Below, one piece after another: positions 48,530 through 58,966 of a stretch of DNA of 64,000 nt. The stretch spans positions 436,501-500,500 of the forward strand of contig JAKIMF020000001.1 of NCBI GenBank assembly GCA_022605425.2, given 5' to 3'. The translations under genes were made by a program, and so were the position numbers. The stretch comes from Hamiltosporidium tvaerminnensis. Taxonomy: Eukaryota > Microsporidia > Dubosqiidae. Under the pieces are notes generated by a model. It was not told the origin of the DNA. It worked only from the letters and a program-made list of their open reading frames with translations, and did no database searches. The first letter of the stretch is position 1. Each line of letters begins with the position of its first letter.

Positions 48530-49130
48530 TAAAATCTTGGGAATAAAAGATATTTCTATCTTTTAAATACCTTCTTCCACCTTTTTATAATTTTAGTCGT
48601 TTTTTTTAGAAATCCGAATTTCAATTACGTTTATTTTCGGAGCAGCCACCGGCACTAGATCATATATTTTATGGTGCGAATTACTGGATTATAATTTTTA
48701 AGGCCATCTTGCACATTTTTCACTTGCTTTGAATAGTTTTTTTTAAAAAAAAATTTTAGTTTCTTTTAATACCACAATATATTTTTTTAAAGCCTTTGTC
48801 CACGTAATGTTCGCACTCAATTCCTCATCTTCGACAGCTCATGTATGTAAGACTATAGACGGAATACATGTCTCTATGTTTATAGATTTTTGTAGTCTTA
48901 TCGGATCATCTTATCGTATTTTGATTTGACTCATCCAATGTATTATCCAATAAGAAAACATAGATAAGCTAAATTCAAAAATAAGATCAAATTCTTTTGT
49001 TTATACCCCATGCTCAAATCTTCCTAAATTTCTCTATTTCAACTATTATATTTTAATCTTAAATGAGATTCAAACTTCAGGGATGTTATTTTTTTCAGCC
49101 TTTTGCCCAAAAGACATCTATTAATATATG
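48530..49130 (-). pseudogene. Retrotransposon C-terminal relic nested in mariner
   Basis: On the minus strand the order of matches is the endonuclease-to-tail region: TATTTCAACTATTATATTTT near 49040 corresponds to the arm's GTTTCAACTATTTTAAGT, AGACTATAGACGGAATACAT near 48860 to the AYIQSI codons, and CTTCTTCCACCTTTTTATAA near 48570 to the 3' repeat. Heavily diverged. Confidence 0.6.
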
Positions 49131-49399
49131 ATTTCGGATTTAAAATCGGTTTCTTATTTTTAGTCTATCCACTGCATAATATTTATCAGAAATTTATTGA
49201 ACAGAATAATTCCGAATGCATTTTGAAAGCCCAAATCCATATCTCCTATTGTCTTAAAAAATTATTAACCTATAAAAAGCATTATTTTAAGATGTTTAAG
49301 ATGTATAATACGAGTAATTTTAGCCATATTTTAACGCTCATTATATACAATATTGTCGATATAAAACAATATGATTGAATTTACAACCGTATGTTCAAA

Positions 49400-50440
49400 A
49401 TTTCGGTCATCTATTTAATATTTACTATACCCTCTATAAAACGTAAAATACATAAGATTCCTTTATTCATAGAAATAACAAGTTTTTGCATAAGAGCAGT
49501 AGGGATTCAATTCCGAATTCTGATTATTTTTTGTTAGGCCTCATTTTTATGTTTAAAGTTAAATTGCACAATTCTTTTTTCTTATGCGCCCAAAGATGTT
49601 CTATTGAGTTGAAGTATGGTTATTTTTGAGACCGGGGAAGTATTCCAATATTTTTTCTTTGAAAATATCTCACAACCACTCGTGATTTATGTTTAAATTC
49701 ATTATCTTGCTGTAAAATATACTCATCTAAGCCTATTTTTCTAGCAAATAATTCTAAATTCTTTGCAAAAATGCAGAAATTTGGGGGTATTTCTATCGTC
49801 TTATCATGAATTCTAAATTTCAAAAATCTTGATAAGAACATATATTCCAACCCATAAAATTTCCACCATTAGTTTAAAATTTGGTTTTATATAGTTAGAT
49901 TTAGGCCTTTACTGTGTTGCTCCATACATAAACTACCATTTTACCAATCAAGCTGAATTTGTGTTTCTCCACTAAATATTTGTACTTTTACAATTTTCAT
50001 TGGAAATTGGAAAAATTAATTCGGAAATTTCAAATCCGGAACCATATTTTTTGGTGAAAGCAAAAGTCTTTCAGCAAGTTAAATAGCTTAATATCGACTG
50101 TATTTAACTGATTAAATATAATCTGGACAGCACTATTGTAATTACACAACGTATTCATTCTTTAGCGATTTCTACTGGTAAAATTTTAGGATTTTTCCTT
50201 CTAAAATCTGAAATTTTTTAGTCATGATAATATACAAAAAAAGGGTTCGTTAAATCATGCTTATGATTTGTATCTTTTCCATACTTTTGTAAGTATAATA
50301 GACTTTAGACCTTGCTAATTGAAGCAATTCAGAAATTTTTCTTGTTAAATAACTTTTTAGACCTAACTCGAATATTACATTTTCCTTATCTGACTATATA
50401 TAATCAGTTAAAGGGGGATTATAACTCAAAATTTATAATT
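49400..50440 (-). pseudogene. Tc1/mariner-type DDE transposase relic
   Basis: A broken minus-strand frame holds, in the correct order, a helix-turn-helix-like segment (SYLTRKISELLQLARSKVYY) near 50300, an IFSGETQI block near 49975 where the family has FSDE, a ...GSLCMEQ block corresponding to DGRVYVWR, YILQQDNEFKHKS at 49620-49850 (the second catalytic aspartate) and, after one stop, PYFNSIEHLWAHKKKE near 49590. The first catalytic aspartate is changed to glycine and stops are frequent, so the enzyme is dead. Confidence 0.75.
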
Positions 50441-50579
50441 AACGGATCTTTGACGCAGAATATTTAATAGTTTTTAGGTGTCCGGGATTTTTTTTTGGCA
50501 TTTTAGAAAGATATATGTAAATGTAGAATTAGAAATTATAATCAAATTCATCAAAAAACAATCAATATCGCTAATTTAT

Positions 50580-50955
50580 ATATAAGATGTATTTTAAATA
50601 TAAATATGAATGCAGAGGCATACATTCGCTCGATATTACTAAATAAAACCCTCAAATTAATTTCTTTTGATCGAAGAAGAGAACCCGAGTCCGAACCAAA
50701 TTGCGAAAATATTTGTAGAGAAGGGGAAAGAATGCCTCCATACAAAGCGGAAAACCCTGAGAAACAATGAATTCATGGATTTAGCTGATAAATAGAAAGA
50801 TGGTGATAAACAAGAAAATAAAAAATGGCACATCCTATTTTCGAGTGCAGAATCGCACCAGGAAAAGTGAGAATAAATATAAATAAATTTTCGCACATAG
50901 ATGAAGGAATTAAAGTGATTGAGAAGGTAAAGAAATGTATTTAAGAGTAAAAAAT
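50580..50955 (+). pseudogene. Retrotransposon C-terminal relic
   Basis: ATGAATGCAGAGGCATACAT begins a stretch encoding MNAEAYIRSI and then LISFDRRREPESEPN, matching MNVEAYIQSI and TISFDRRRGLESGLN of the arms. It stops at a TGA about 160 bp in; weaker similarity to the acidic tail continues to about 50955. Confidence 0.75.
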
Positions 50956-51045
50956 ATTTTAACATAAAAATTTATAAATTAATACAGCTAAAGACTCTAA
51001 TTAAAAATTAAACCTACTCAAAAAAATATACTAATAATAAAAACT

Positions 51046-53502
51046 TTAACTAACACAAACAGACAAATTATCAACTATTGATATATAATAATTTTGAAAT
51101 GCTTTGCCCAAAATACTTTGTATGGTATACGGTAAAGGCTGTATATATACGATTTCAATACGTAAGATTTTTCGATAGATAACATTGCTTATTTGCAAAT
51201 TTTCAACAGTTTCTTCGAATTTTTCACAGACAAGTCTGAATTTTGCTAGCCCGGGAAAGGAAATTAATTTAAAAAAGACAAGGATATTAATTTCTAGAGT
51301 TTCAACACAAAAAAAGTTCAACCTTTCTTTGAAATTGGCATCTTGCAAAATTTCTAAATATTCCGAAACGCTCGAGACTTTTTTTAAATCGATATACAGG
51401 CATTTGAGCGATTTACACTCACAAAGTTTTTTAAAATCCTTTATCGGTACATTAACACTTGATAAATCCAGATGAATCAAGGAATCAAGCATATCATCGT
51501 CGAAAATTTCAATTAAGGCACCATTTTGCAGATTCGCACCTGAAAGATCAAGTTTAGTCAAGTTATAAAACCTTGCAACGAAGTTATCTGAATTTAAACC
51601 AATTTTGTTGCCCGAAACCTTTAAATGCTCTACGGTTTTAAACAATGACATTTCATCTAATCCTTTAACAGAATGAGGGAGACTATTCGCCACATTCAAC
51701 CGCGCAATTCTTTTAAAACCTCTCAGTAAGTTCAAAATTTCAATTGAAAGAGTATTTTCACTTATATCAAGGGACGTTACTGTATCTAAGAAGTTACTTA
51801 AACCGAAAAAGAATTTTAATAGGTCCTCGGAAGGAGCTTGAGACAAAACTAGGCATTCGGTAGATTCAGATGACTTTGCAAGGTGATTAATGAATCTATT
51901 AGAACTGCAGTTATTTATTTTTAAAGAGAGCCATTTTATATTCGCACCAGAAAAAGTCTCTTTAGAACGTGCTCTTGGTATTAATTCGAAGGAACTGATA
52001 TCTAAATATTTAATATTCTGTGACTTCAATAAAAATCTCACTAATTCCCCCGGAAGCTTACTGCATGAGATATCAAGAGAAGTTAGAGATGTTAAAATTT
52101 TATAATTTTTTAGGTTATTGTATATTGTATCATGATTAAAATCACTTTCGACTCCACAATTGTTTAAATTCAAGGTTTTAAGGCCCAAATGTAAAATAGC
52201 CGCCATGTCTTTATCGCACAAAGTTATTTCTTTTAATTTCAAAAATTCTAACGTGGTGATTCTCCAAATCAGACTTGAAATTACATGGGGTTTTAGACCC
52301 GAACACTCTGATATTTCAAAATACTTTAAATGTTTGCCTTTAAAAATAGAAACAAATGATTCAAAAGCAGGCAGCATATTCGTAAACTTTAAAAATGAAA
52401 TACGTTCTAAATTACTTGGACTTAGTAACTCGAAAAATGTAGAAGATACAAGATTTGGCTGTTTTCTTTCAATATCAATAAGTTTTTTTGTGCCAAAATC
52501 ACAAAGGCAGGGTATTTTGATTGCCACATATGTCATTTCGATTTTATTAAATGAAAATCCTGTAGATTCAATAGAGTATAGAAGCCAGTTAAAAATACGA
52601 AGTTGCTCCCTATTAAATTTTTTAACTATATATTCCACAATGTATTCTGATATATTCACATTGATAGGGCTCATAGTGTCAATATACCTAAATCCTCGAT
52701 CAAAAAGTTGATCGTTTTTTTTAAATAATGAAAGACATGAAAGATCTTTATGCAAACACGCATCTAAAGAGTCATCTAAAGCCAAGAAAAAATACATTAA
52801 AGAATGATTTCTTTGTTTCAAATATTTTTTTTTGTATTCATTGGGGTCTGACATTATTTTAAAGCAATCCATACCTAGTAAACCTTTGTTTAAAAGACAA
52901 AGATATAACTGATTTAAATATTTACTGCTAATTGGATCTAAAACTTCAATAATACCTAAAAATTTGTAAAACAGTTTATATGGCAAACTATGCAAACATA
53001 TTTCCTCCTGTTGTATTAAATATTTTACAAAAACACGAAACTCGTGATGTTTTACTTTTAAATAATCTTCCAATATGAAAGGACGATCGTCCAAATTTAC
53101 AAACGTGAAATTGTTTAAGACACGGAATTTAACGCTCCATTTTGTAGAATAGTCACTTTCAAAATTATTTAATGGCTCATGGAGATACAGGCAAATTCCT
53201 AAGGAGCAATGAAAATCATTCTTAGTATAGAAATTGCTTGTATGGGTGTTTTTGTTGTCGAAATGGTGTGTCCCTGAACAGAATTCGAATTTGTTGCCAT
53301 CCTGAGAAGATAACCAATATTTAACAGTGTTCAATTCTCTTTTCTCAAAAAATTTATTTCTCCAACAATCGTTTAAGAGTGCAAATTGTAGTAAACTTGA
53401 ACCCGAGACCGAAGCACAGCTATTTGTTTGTAAAAACAAAACACCTATTATATAAGTTACAATATAAATTCCTTGGATCCGGGTTTTAAAACATTTTCGC
53501 AT
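51046..53502 (-). CDS. Predicted secreted leucine-rich-repeat protein
   Basis: The frame is open from 53568 (840 codons), but the second methionine at 53502 gives a better product of 818 residues. Its N-terminus is MRKCFKTRIQG, then the hydrophobic core IYIVTYIIGVLFLQ and a likely cleavage site after NSCAS, a typical signal peptide. Residues up to about 380 (numbered from 53568) show no domain I know and several cysteines. From about 395 to 770 there are irregular leucine-rich repeats, for example LKTLNLNNCGV, LTSLDISCSKL, IKYLDISSFEL, LTKLDLSGANL and LIHLDLSSVNV. No membrane anchor is visible at the C-terminus. Secreted LRR proteins occur in expanded families in several microsporidia and are suspected to face the host; here that role is inference. 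Confidence 0.8.
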   Translation of the reverse strand: MRKCFKTRIQGIYIVTYIIGVLFLQTNSCASVSGSSLLQFALLNDCWRNKFFEKRELNTVKYWLSSQDGNKFEFCSGTHHFDNKNTHTSNFYTKNDFHCSLGICLYLHEPLNNFESDYSTKWSVKFRVLNNFTFVNLDDRPFILEDYLKVKHHEFRVFVKYLIQQEEICLHSLPYKLFYKFLGIIEVLDPISSKYLNQLYLCLLNKGLLGMDCFKIMSDPNEYKKKYLKQRNHSLMYFFLALDDSLDACLHKDLSCLSLFKKNDQLFDRGFRYIDTMSPINVNISEYIVEYIVKKFNREQLRIFNWLLYSIESTGFSFNKIEMTYVAIKIPCLCDFGTKKLIDIERKQPNLVSSTFFELLSPSNLERISFLKFTNMLPAFESFVSIFKGKHLKYFEISECSGLKPHVISSLIWRITTLEFLKLKEITLCDKDMAAILHLGLKTLNLNNCGVESDFNHDTIYNNLKNYKILTSLTSLDISCSKLPGELVRFLLKSQNIKYLDISSFELIPRARSKETFSGANIKWLSLKINNCSSNRFINHLAKSSESTECLVLSQAPSEDLLKFFFGLSNFLDTVTSLDISENTLSIEILNLLRGFKRIARLNVANSLPHSVKGLDEMSLFKTVEHLKVSGNKIGLNSDNFVARFYNLTKLDLSGANLQNGALIEIFDDDMLDSLIHLDLSSVNVPIKDFKKLCECKSLKCLYIDLKKVSSVSEYLEILQDANFKERLNFFCVETLEINILVFFKLISFPGLAKFRLVCEKFEETVENLQISNVIYRKILRIEIVYIQPLPYTIQSILGKAFQNYYISIVDNLSVCVS

Positions 53503-53568
53503 TTCTAAATATATGTTTTTATTACAGTTAAATAATGAAACTATGCTCAAAGCTAATACTGAATACAT

Positions 53569-54890
53569 GTAGGCTTCATTTTTTTTATTATTAAATACAT
53601 TCTTTGAGTGTTTTATCTAGTTTTAGATACGAAAAAAATAGTTTTTAGATTAATAAATAATTTATTATTAGAAAAAGCGACCGCGAAACTTATAGAACAG
53701 TCTTAGAAGTGTTTAATTAATAAATAATTTACATACTATACTACATATATTTTATTGCGTAAAAGAACAACTTTTTTATTATAGTCGAGTGTAGTGTACA
53801 AAAGACAACAATTATCTCGAAATGAATTTCAAAGTCAAGAATTTAACTAATATTACGTTTATTTATGGTCAAATTTGATATAAAGAAATCTATATTGTGC
53901 GACATAGGTTCAAATGTTCTAAATAATTTTTTTAATAAAACGAAATGCTGATTTAATTTAATATTTAGAGAGTTTTAGGTTTTTATATTACCTAGCCACT
54001 ACTTTTTAAGATAAAATACTTTGCTTGTTTTCATAATATTTCCAATGTTCTCTATCGAGAATTTAAAGGCACTAATAATTATCTCAGTACAATAAGCAAG
54101 TTATTTCTTGATTCTATAATCAAAAATAGTACTAAAATTTTCTTATAAGACAAAGTTTCTAAAAGACGAATTTATGGAAATAATTGGAATGTTATTTAGA
54201 CCGTTAGTGGAAAATTTTATTAGAAAGACATTTTTTCAAATAAAAAAAGAGTTGCACTTCCTCAGAATTGAAAACAATCGTGGTTTATTAGATAAAAAAA
54301 ACAATCACGTAAAAGAAATAGGATATTAATGTTAAATCAAGCTAGAACTTTGAGCGTAAATAGTTCTGAAGAAGGTATACATCTAAATTCAAAAGCCTCA
54401 AAAAATCCAATAACCACTATATATTATATATAGACTAAATTAATTCTAAAAAAATAGAAATTGAATAATAAACCAATATAAAAGTGGAAAACGCATTATA
54501 AATTCTAAATATCTAGCCTTAAAAGTTACCAAGAATTCTATGTAAAAAAATGCAAAAAATAATCTTGAAAACTCAGATCCAATCTTCTATAGCTGTAGAG
54601 CGATGTTTTTTTGATATTGAATACGTTCATTTTTGAGATATTAAAGTAAATTACATAGAGTGTTAACAAGTTTCTGAATATTGAACTTAACAAGAAAGAC
54701 AGGATATTAGTAATTAGAAAATATACACGTTTTAATTATAATTTAAAGTATATCACATTTTATACGCCAAATGTTTTTTTTGTTCAAATAGAATATTTGT
54801 ACAAGAATTCTCTTGGTCAGATATTTTTCATTAAAACTTTGATAGTTAGTTCACCACCCTGCATTAAAATATAAAATCATGAAATTTCAC
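53569..54890. other. Gene-free stretch
   Basis: A+T-rich DNA with no supported gene or RNA. A stretch near 54145-54245 loosely resembles 42205-42300 (AGTTTCTAA..., TTATGGAAA..., GGAAAAT...), perhaps another old repeat, but the match is weak. Confidence 0.45.
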
Positions 54891-54939
54891 TAAATTTCAT
54901 TAATTTAATAAAATTCTGGGTTAAAATATTTTAACATTT

Positions 54940-56436
54940 TTATATGTTTTCTTCTACCTCTTTAACAGATTTTGTCGCTTCTTCCAAATCCGACTCTTTA
55001 TTTATGTTATTGGTCAGTTCCTCTAAAGTGGTTCCTCCTTGTGAAATAAAGGGTGCTTTATTTTTTGGTTTAAAATTTTTTGAACCATCTTCCTCTCTCT
55101 TCTCTTCTTTTAAAGGGAATGTTGGTTCCTCATGCATCTCTGATCTCATAATAACACCCATTGACGCTCTCTCCCAGCTCTCTTCGGCATTTAGTCCTGA
55201 CTCAAGTCCTCTTCGTCGATCAAAGGAAATTGTTTCGACTGTCTTCTTAAGTACTATAGACTGGATGTATGCCTCTACATTTATGGGTATTTCTAGTCTT
55301 TTAAGATAAGATTTATGGTATTTTGTCACAATACCGTCCCAGGTCATCACATAAGGGATTATCTACAACACTACACCTATAAATAAGACCTAACTCATTA
55401 GCTAGCAAGGTCATACTTTGTAAGTTTTTCAGTTTCAACTATTTGAAGTGAATCTTGGGAAGTGATTCCTACTTCCATGAGTGTTATCTTATTCTTCTTC
55501 CTTATCTAAAATAAATATGTCGGGTCTGTTATTCCGAATTTTAAAATCAGTTTTATTCTGGTGTCCACTCTTATCTCTGCATACTCATTATCAAGAATTT
55601 CTTGAACTGAGTGGCTCCTTAATTCGTTTTGAAGGACTTAAACTTATATCTATTTAGGAGAAAGTAGGTGTAGGCATCTAACCACTTCATTATGCCGTCT
55701 GGTGTAGTCATGACCTAGCATTTTTTCACATCAAGTTGCTAGATGATCTACAGTCTTACTAGATTTTTTGCAGTGTTGGCACATACCATCTGATTCCCCA
55801 TAATAAATTTCTATCCTGGATATAGCAAAACACAGCTTCGTTTCGTGGCCTAATATTCCCTCTCTTACACCATCTTGAAGAGTCACTAACACTTACAAGC
55901 TCATTTTTCCTTGCATTATATAACTTTGAATGAAGTTTTCGTTTTTCTATTTCGTTATATAGTTTTGCAAGTTAAGCTTCTTCTAAACTTTTCTTAGTGA
56001 CTTCTTCTACCAACCTGTAATTTACTTTTAAGAAGCCTTTTATTAGTGCAAGATGGTTTTATTATTATTCTCCACCTTGAGGATTGCTGCTCGTCTAGTT
56101 GATATTTCTTTACTTTTTTTCCAGACAATTTAAGAGTTGCAGAAGCATATGTTCGCTTCGCAACTCAACACTATTTAAGTCTCTTCCAAGTTCTGTTCTA
56201 GGAAGATACAAACGCTCTTTACATCCTGGGCGAAGATGTATCTTATTCTTCACCAACACCGCACGAACTGCATCATATAACTTAGAGAAGTCAGCCGGTT
56301 CAAGTCGAAGGTATCCTATGTGATAGTTGACAAACGATATCGCATGTTGATTGATTGCAGAAAATAAATTTTTTGCATTTAATCTAGTGTGACAAAGTCT
56401 TTCAACTCTTGATATAAGTTTCCTCTGTACTTCTTC
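54940..56436 (-). pseudogene. Retrotransposon thumb, zinc knuckle, endonuclease and tail, frameshifted
   Basis: Several frames are needed to follow the protein. Recognisable pieces are the LRLEPADF block near 56300, the knuckle near 55740-55800, the RPD endonuclease block (here changed to TDPT by a shift) near 55520, and a 136-codon tail ORF at 54940-55350 starting MMTWDGIVTKYH. The tail is of the unit-B left-arm type with private changes. Confidence 0.75.
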
Positions 56437-56823
56437 TTATGAGCTACGTGTTAGGATTCCTCTGCTATCTTCTATTATTCCTAAATATTTGTCAACACTA
56501 AAACCTTCTAGAAGAGTAGCAGTATCTTCACAACATGTATCATTTGTGGCTGACTTCTCTTTGTTAATCTCTAAGCCAATCACCTCTAAAAATTCCTTTG
56601 CCTCGTCTGTCATAGCACTCAATGTGGAGCTGTCTTTTACAAGGAGCTTTAGATCATCAATAAACAAGAGATGATTAGTAGAATGGGATTCTGCATCTGT
56701 TTGTACTGTCACTTTTGTGTATTTTTCATTAAGCTTTCGGCTTAATGGATCCATACACAACACAAATAACAAAGGTGACAAACTATCTCCTTGTAGAATC
56801 CCTCTATCAATCTTCTTGCTCAT
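56437..56823 (-). pseudogene. Reverse transcriptase core, second half
   Basis: A 128-codon frame with GILQGDSLSPLLF (template-grip motif) and HLLFIDDLKL, in which FIDD takes the place of the usual YxDD/FADD and keeps both catalytic aspartates. It ends at KYLGIIEDS. It overlaps the preceding frame by 17 bases and is offset by one frame. Confidence 0.85.
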
Positions 56824-57493
56824 GATTTTTATTAGGCTCTACTGATATATCAATTTTCCATTTTGATATAATTACCTTAATAAATTTCAGGATGCAATCA
56901 GGTAAATTAAGGTTTTCTATGCATTGAGTTAAATAAGCATGATCTATTGAATCAGAAGCTTTTTTAACATCAATCCATGTTGCCTTAAGATTGTTTCCGT
57001 ACTCTTTATTTAAGACAATATTCAGTAGAGCCTGCTCTTTCGCTCCCTGCACACCTCTAACTGTTCCCAACTGGTTCTCCGCAAGCAACCCTCGCCTTTC
57101 CACTTCAAGTTGAACGACTTTCGTTACACACTTAGTCGTTAACTTGTAGAGGTTGGACATACTAGTGATTGGCCTGTAGTCAGAGCCTCTTTGTGGACTT
57201 CCTTTCGGTATCAAATACGTAAGCCCGCAGTAGAACCAATCGGCTTGAGTTTTTCCTTCTAAACATATAACTTTCACAATATCATAAATATATTTGTGAA
57301 GAGTTGTAAGTTTCTTAATGAAAAAATTGTAAATACCATCAATTCCAGCAGCTTTCCAATTGGGAAGCCAATTAATGATATTTACAAATTCATCAAGTAA
57401 AGGAAACGTGGTAGGATGATTATCTGATACAAATGGAATCAAATAATTATCATACGTGACTGCGTCATCATTTTTCTTCACATTGTAGACCAA
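56807..57493 (-). pseudogene. Reverse transcriptase core, first half
   Basis: A 228-codon frame with WKAAGIDGI, then LIPKGSPQRGSDYRPIT and ATWIDVKKASDSIDH, the fingers and first catalytic aspartate motif. It ends prematurely where the reading should continue into the frame starting at 56823. No sign of a normal start codon context; it is the continuation of the upstream frame. Confidence 0.85.
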
Positions 57494-58692
57494 AAACTCA
57501 CAATTTCATCACGGCTAACCACATGCTCGGATTCTACACGCTCAGATAACCCCCGATAAAATTGACCTCGGAAAAGCTCAAACATACGATTCTCTTTTCG
57601 GAATTGCTTCCTTCTTTCATGCATTGTAATTTTTTTCTCGTACACATTCAAAGAATCATTCTTCTTAACTAAAGCCTTAGAAAAATGAGTTACACTGCTC
57701 GGGTTTAAATCAAACTCTCGTATGATTTTCTTAAGGCTTTTCGTTTCCGGAATGGAAAGCTTTTCCTGCTTACGAGCCTTCTCGAGAAGATCTTTGGAAA
57801 GTACTAACTTAGAAATTTTACTTTCTATGTTTTCCTTCCAAGCGGATCTAGGCTTCTCTTTACGTATTGCCTCGTCATAGCATACCTGGGCTGCCTGGAT
57901 TATCCGTGCCACTGCAGTTATCGTAATCGGCACACAAGAATCAGCATACTCACCGGCTACTAGATTAATAAGGTCCAAAACTTCGCTGGTAACCAATTCA
58001 CTTGGAAGCTTTCGAGTTCGAACCACCACTTTTCCAATTTCCTTCTCCGATATTTCTTTGATTTTACTCAAAAATTTATCTCTCAGGTTTATGTACTTCG
58101 TGGTGTCAGTCAGAGTGCATGGCTCAGTGAGACAAGTGGCGATTCTACGTCGCTCTCCATTCTCTTCTTGCCTTATTTCCCTTTCTGCCCCATTTCGTGC
58201 GAGTTTTTTAAACGCATCAATATCTAGTGTGCAGCTAAATTTCTGATTATAGTACCTCAGAGTAGCGGGCCAGCCATTTCTGGGCATTCTCTCAAACCTC
58301 TTTTGCACTGCTAAAATAGCAGATCTAAGCCATTCCTGCTCTACGACTGTAACAGAGTCAAGTATTGAGTGCAATACCATCAGTCTATTTCCTTCTAGAA
58401 TGGCACCTGTATAAAGGTTTGTCATGCCGTTGGCTGTTTCACACGCAGTGGCATCGGTACCAGAAGACGAGGGTATGGTGTCAACCAAGCAGACTGTACT
58501 AGTCTGGCAACTACTGCTTGGTGCTTGGTGGGTGGTGTTATGGAAGGTCGGTGGGGGTGGAAGTCTCTCGGATAACATTGCTACATCTACATCACACATC
58601 AAAATCTCTCCTGCGCTGTTCTCCAAGTTGTTTACAGCCTTTATTTTTTCATTTCTTAGATTTTCGCTGTCTACTTTTTTCCTTCTACCCAT
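57478..58692 (-). CDS. Retrotransposon N-terminal region (frame still open)
   Basis: A 404-codon frame opening with MGRRKKVDSENLRNEK, the basic N-terminus of the element's polyprotein. It contains a proline/serine-rich, low-complexity stretch near 65-100, an RxGWPATLRYYNQKF block near 155, a long basic helical region and a terminal DEIVSFWSTM that normally leads into the reverse transcriptase. No zinc finger is obvious. A frameshift at about 57490 cuts it off. G+C is distinctly higher than in the cellular genes here. Any product would lack enzymatic domains. Confidence 0.75.
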   Translation of the reverse strand: MGRRKKVDSENLRNEKIKAVNNLENSAGEILMCDVDVAMLSERLPPPPTFHNTTHQAPSSSCQTSTVCLVDTIPSSSGTDATACETANGMTNLYTGAILEGNRLMVLHSILDSVTVVEQEWLRSAILAVQKRFERMPRNGWPATLRYYNQKFSCTLDIDAFKKLARNGAEREIRQEENGERRRIATCLTEPCTLTDTTKYINLRDKFLSKIKEISEKEIGKVVVRTRKLPSELVTSEVLDLINLVAGEYADSCVPITITAVARIIQAAQVCYDEAIRKEKPRSAWKENIESKISKLVLSKDLLEKARKQEKLSIPETKSLKKIIREFDLNPSSVTHFSKALVKKNDSLNVYEKKITMHERRKQFRKENRMFELFRGQFYRGLSERVESEHVVSRDEIVSFWSTM

Positions 58693-58700
58693 TAGTATGA

Positions 58701-58947
58701 TACGACATTAAATAAAATTATGTGGAAATAAGTTATAAACCGAAGTGTTGTAATGATTTATAAATTGCTGAAGCAAACATGCTAAATTTTGGGCAAAAAT
58801 TGAAAGGGATATAGGCTTATAATAAATATAATGCTTTTTGGCAGACATTATTATAGTTCTGATGTTCCGAAACCTCGAAGTTCGAAATAAAAAAATCATA
58901 AATTTTTCGAACATTCAAATGAATATTATATTGTGAATAATTCTAAT
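58701..58947. other. Spacer between retrotransposon and TYW2-like gene
   Basis: Short intergenic region that may include the 5' end of the retrotransposon. I cannot place that end because no second full-length copy is present. Confidence 0.4.
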
Positions 58948-58950
58948 CCC
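58948..58950 (+). promoter_or_regulatory. CCC motif before the TYW2-like gene
   Basis: CTAATCCC lies 17 bases before the ATG, further away than at SEC26 and TFG2 but of the same type. Confidence 0.4.
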
Positions 58951-58966
58951 TTTTTTCTCCGAAAAA

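Larger units (their letters stand above)
47735..50505 (-). mobile_element. Dead Tc1/mariner element with nested insertions
   Basis: The left end reads CAGTATGTAAAAAAAAATCC and continues CGGACACTTA. The right end, on the other strand, reads GCCAAAAAAAAATCCCGGAC and continues ACCTA. I take these as terminal inverted repeats. A decayed DDE transposase lies on the minus strand at about 49400-50440. The total of 2.77 kb is too long for the family, but about 1.37 kb of it (47790-49130) is other repeats. Removing these leaves about 1.4 kb, the usual Tc1/mariner size. Confidence 0.65.
54900..58700 (-). mobile_element. Longest non-LTR retrotransposon copy (R4/Dong- or R2-like)
   Basis: This minus-strand element contains, in order, a 404-codon N-terminal region, the reverse transcriptase core, the thumb, a CCHC knuckle, a restriction-like endonuclease and a tail, about 1.25 thousand codons if the frames were continuous. 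One ORF with a C-terminal endonuclease places it among early-branching LINE-type elements. The WLKRG, RPRNEA and YTERHNE-type blocks near the knuckle remind me of the R4/Dong clade. At least two frameshifts in the first half and many in the second make it inactive. It is the source family of all array arms. Its coding half is clearly richer in G+C than neighbouring DNA. Confidence 0.8.

Noticed and set aside
49103-49378. 91-codon ORF
   Set aside because: Low-complexity I/L/K/Y composition within the decayed mariner; no motif.
51890-52711. Plus-strand ORFs of 71 and 183 codons
   Set aside because: Antisense shadows of the LRR gene, whose repeat pattern shows the minus strand is coding.
58424-58711. 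Plus-strand ORF of 95 codons
   Set aside because: Antisense shadow of the retrotransposon N-terminal region.
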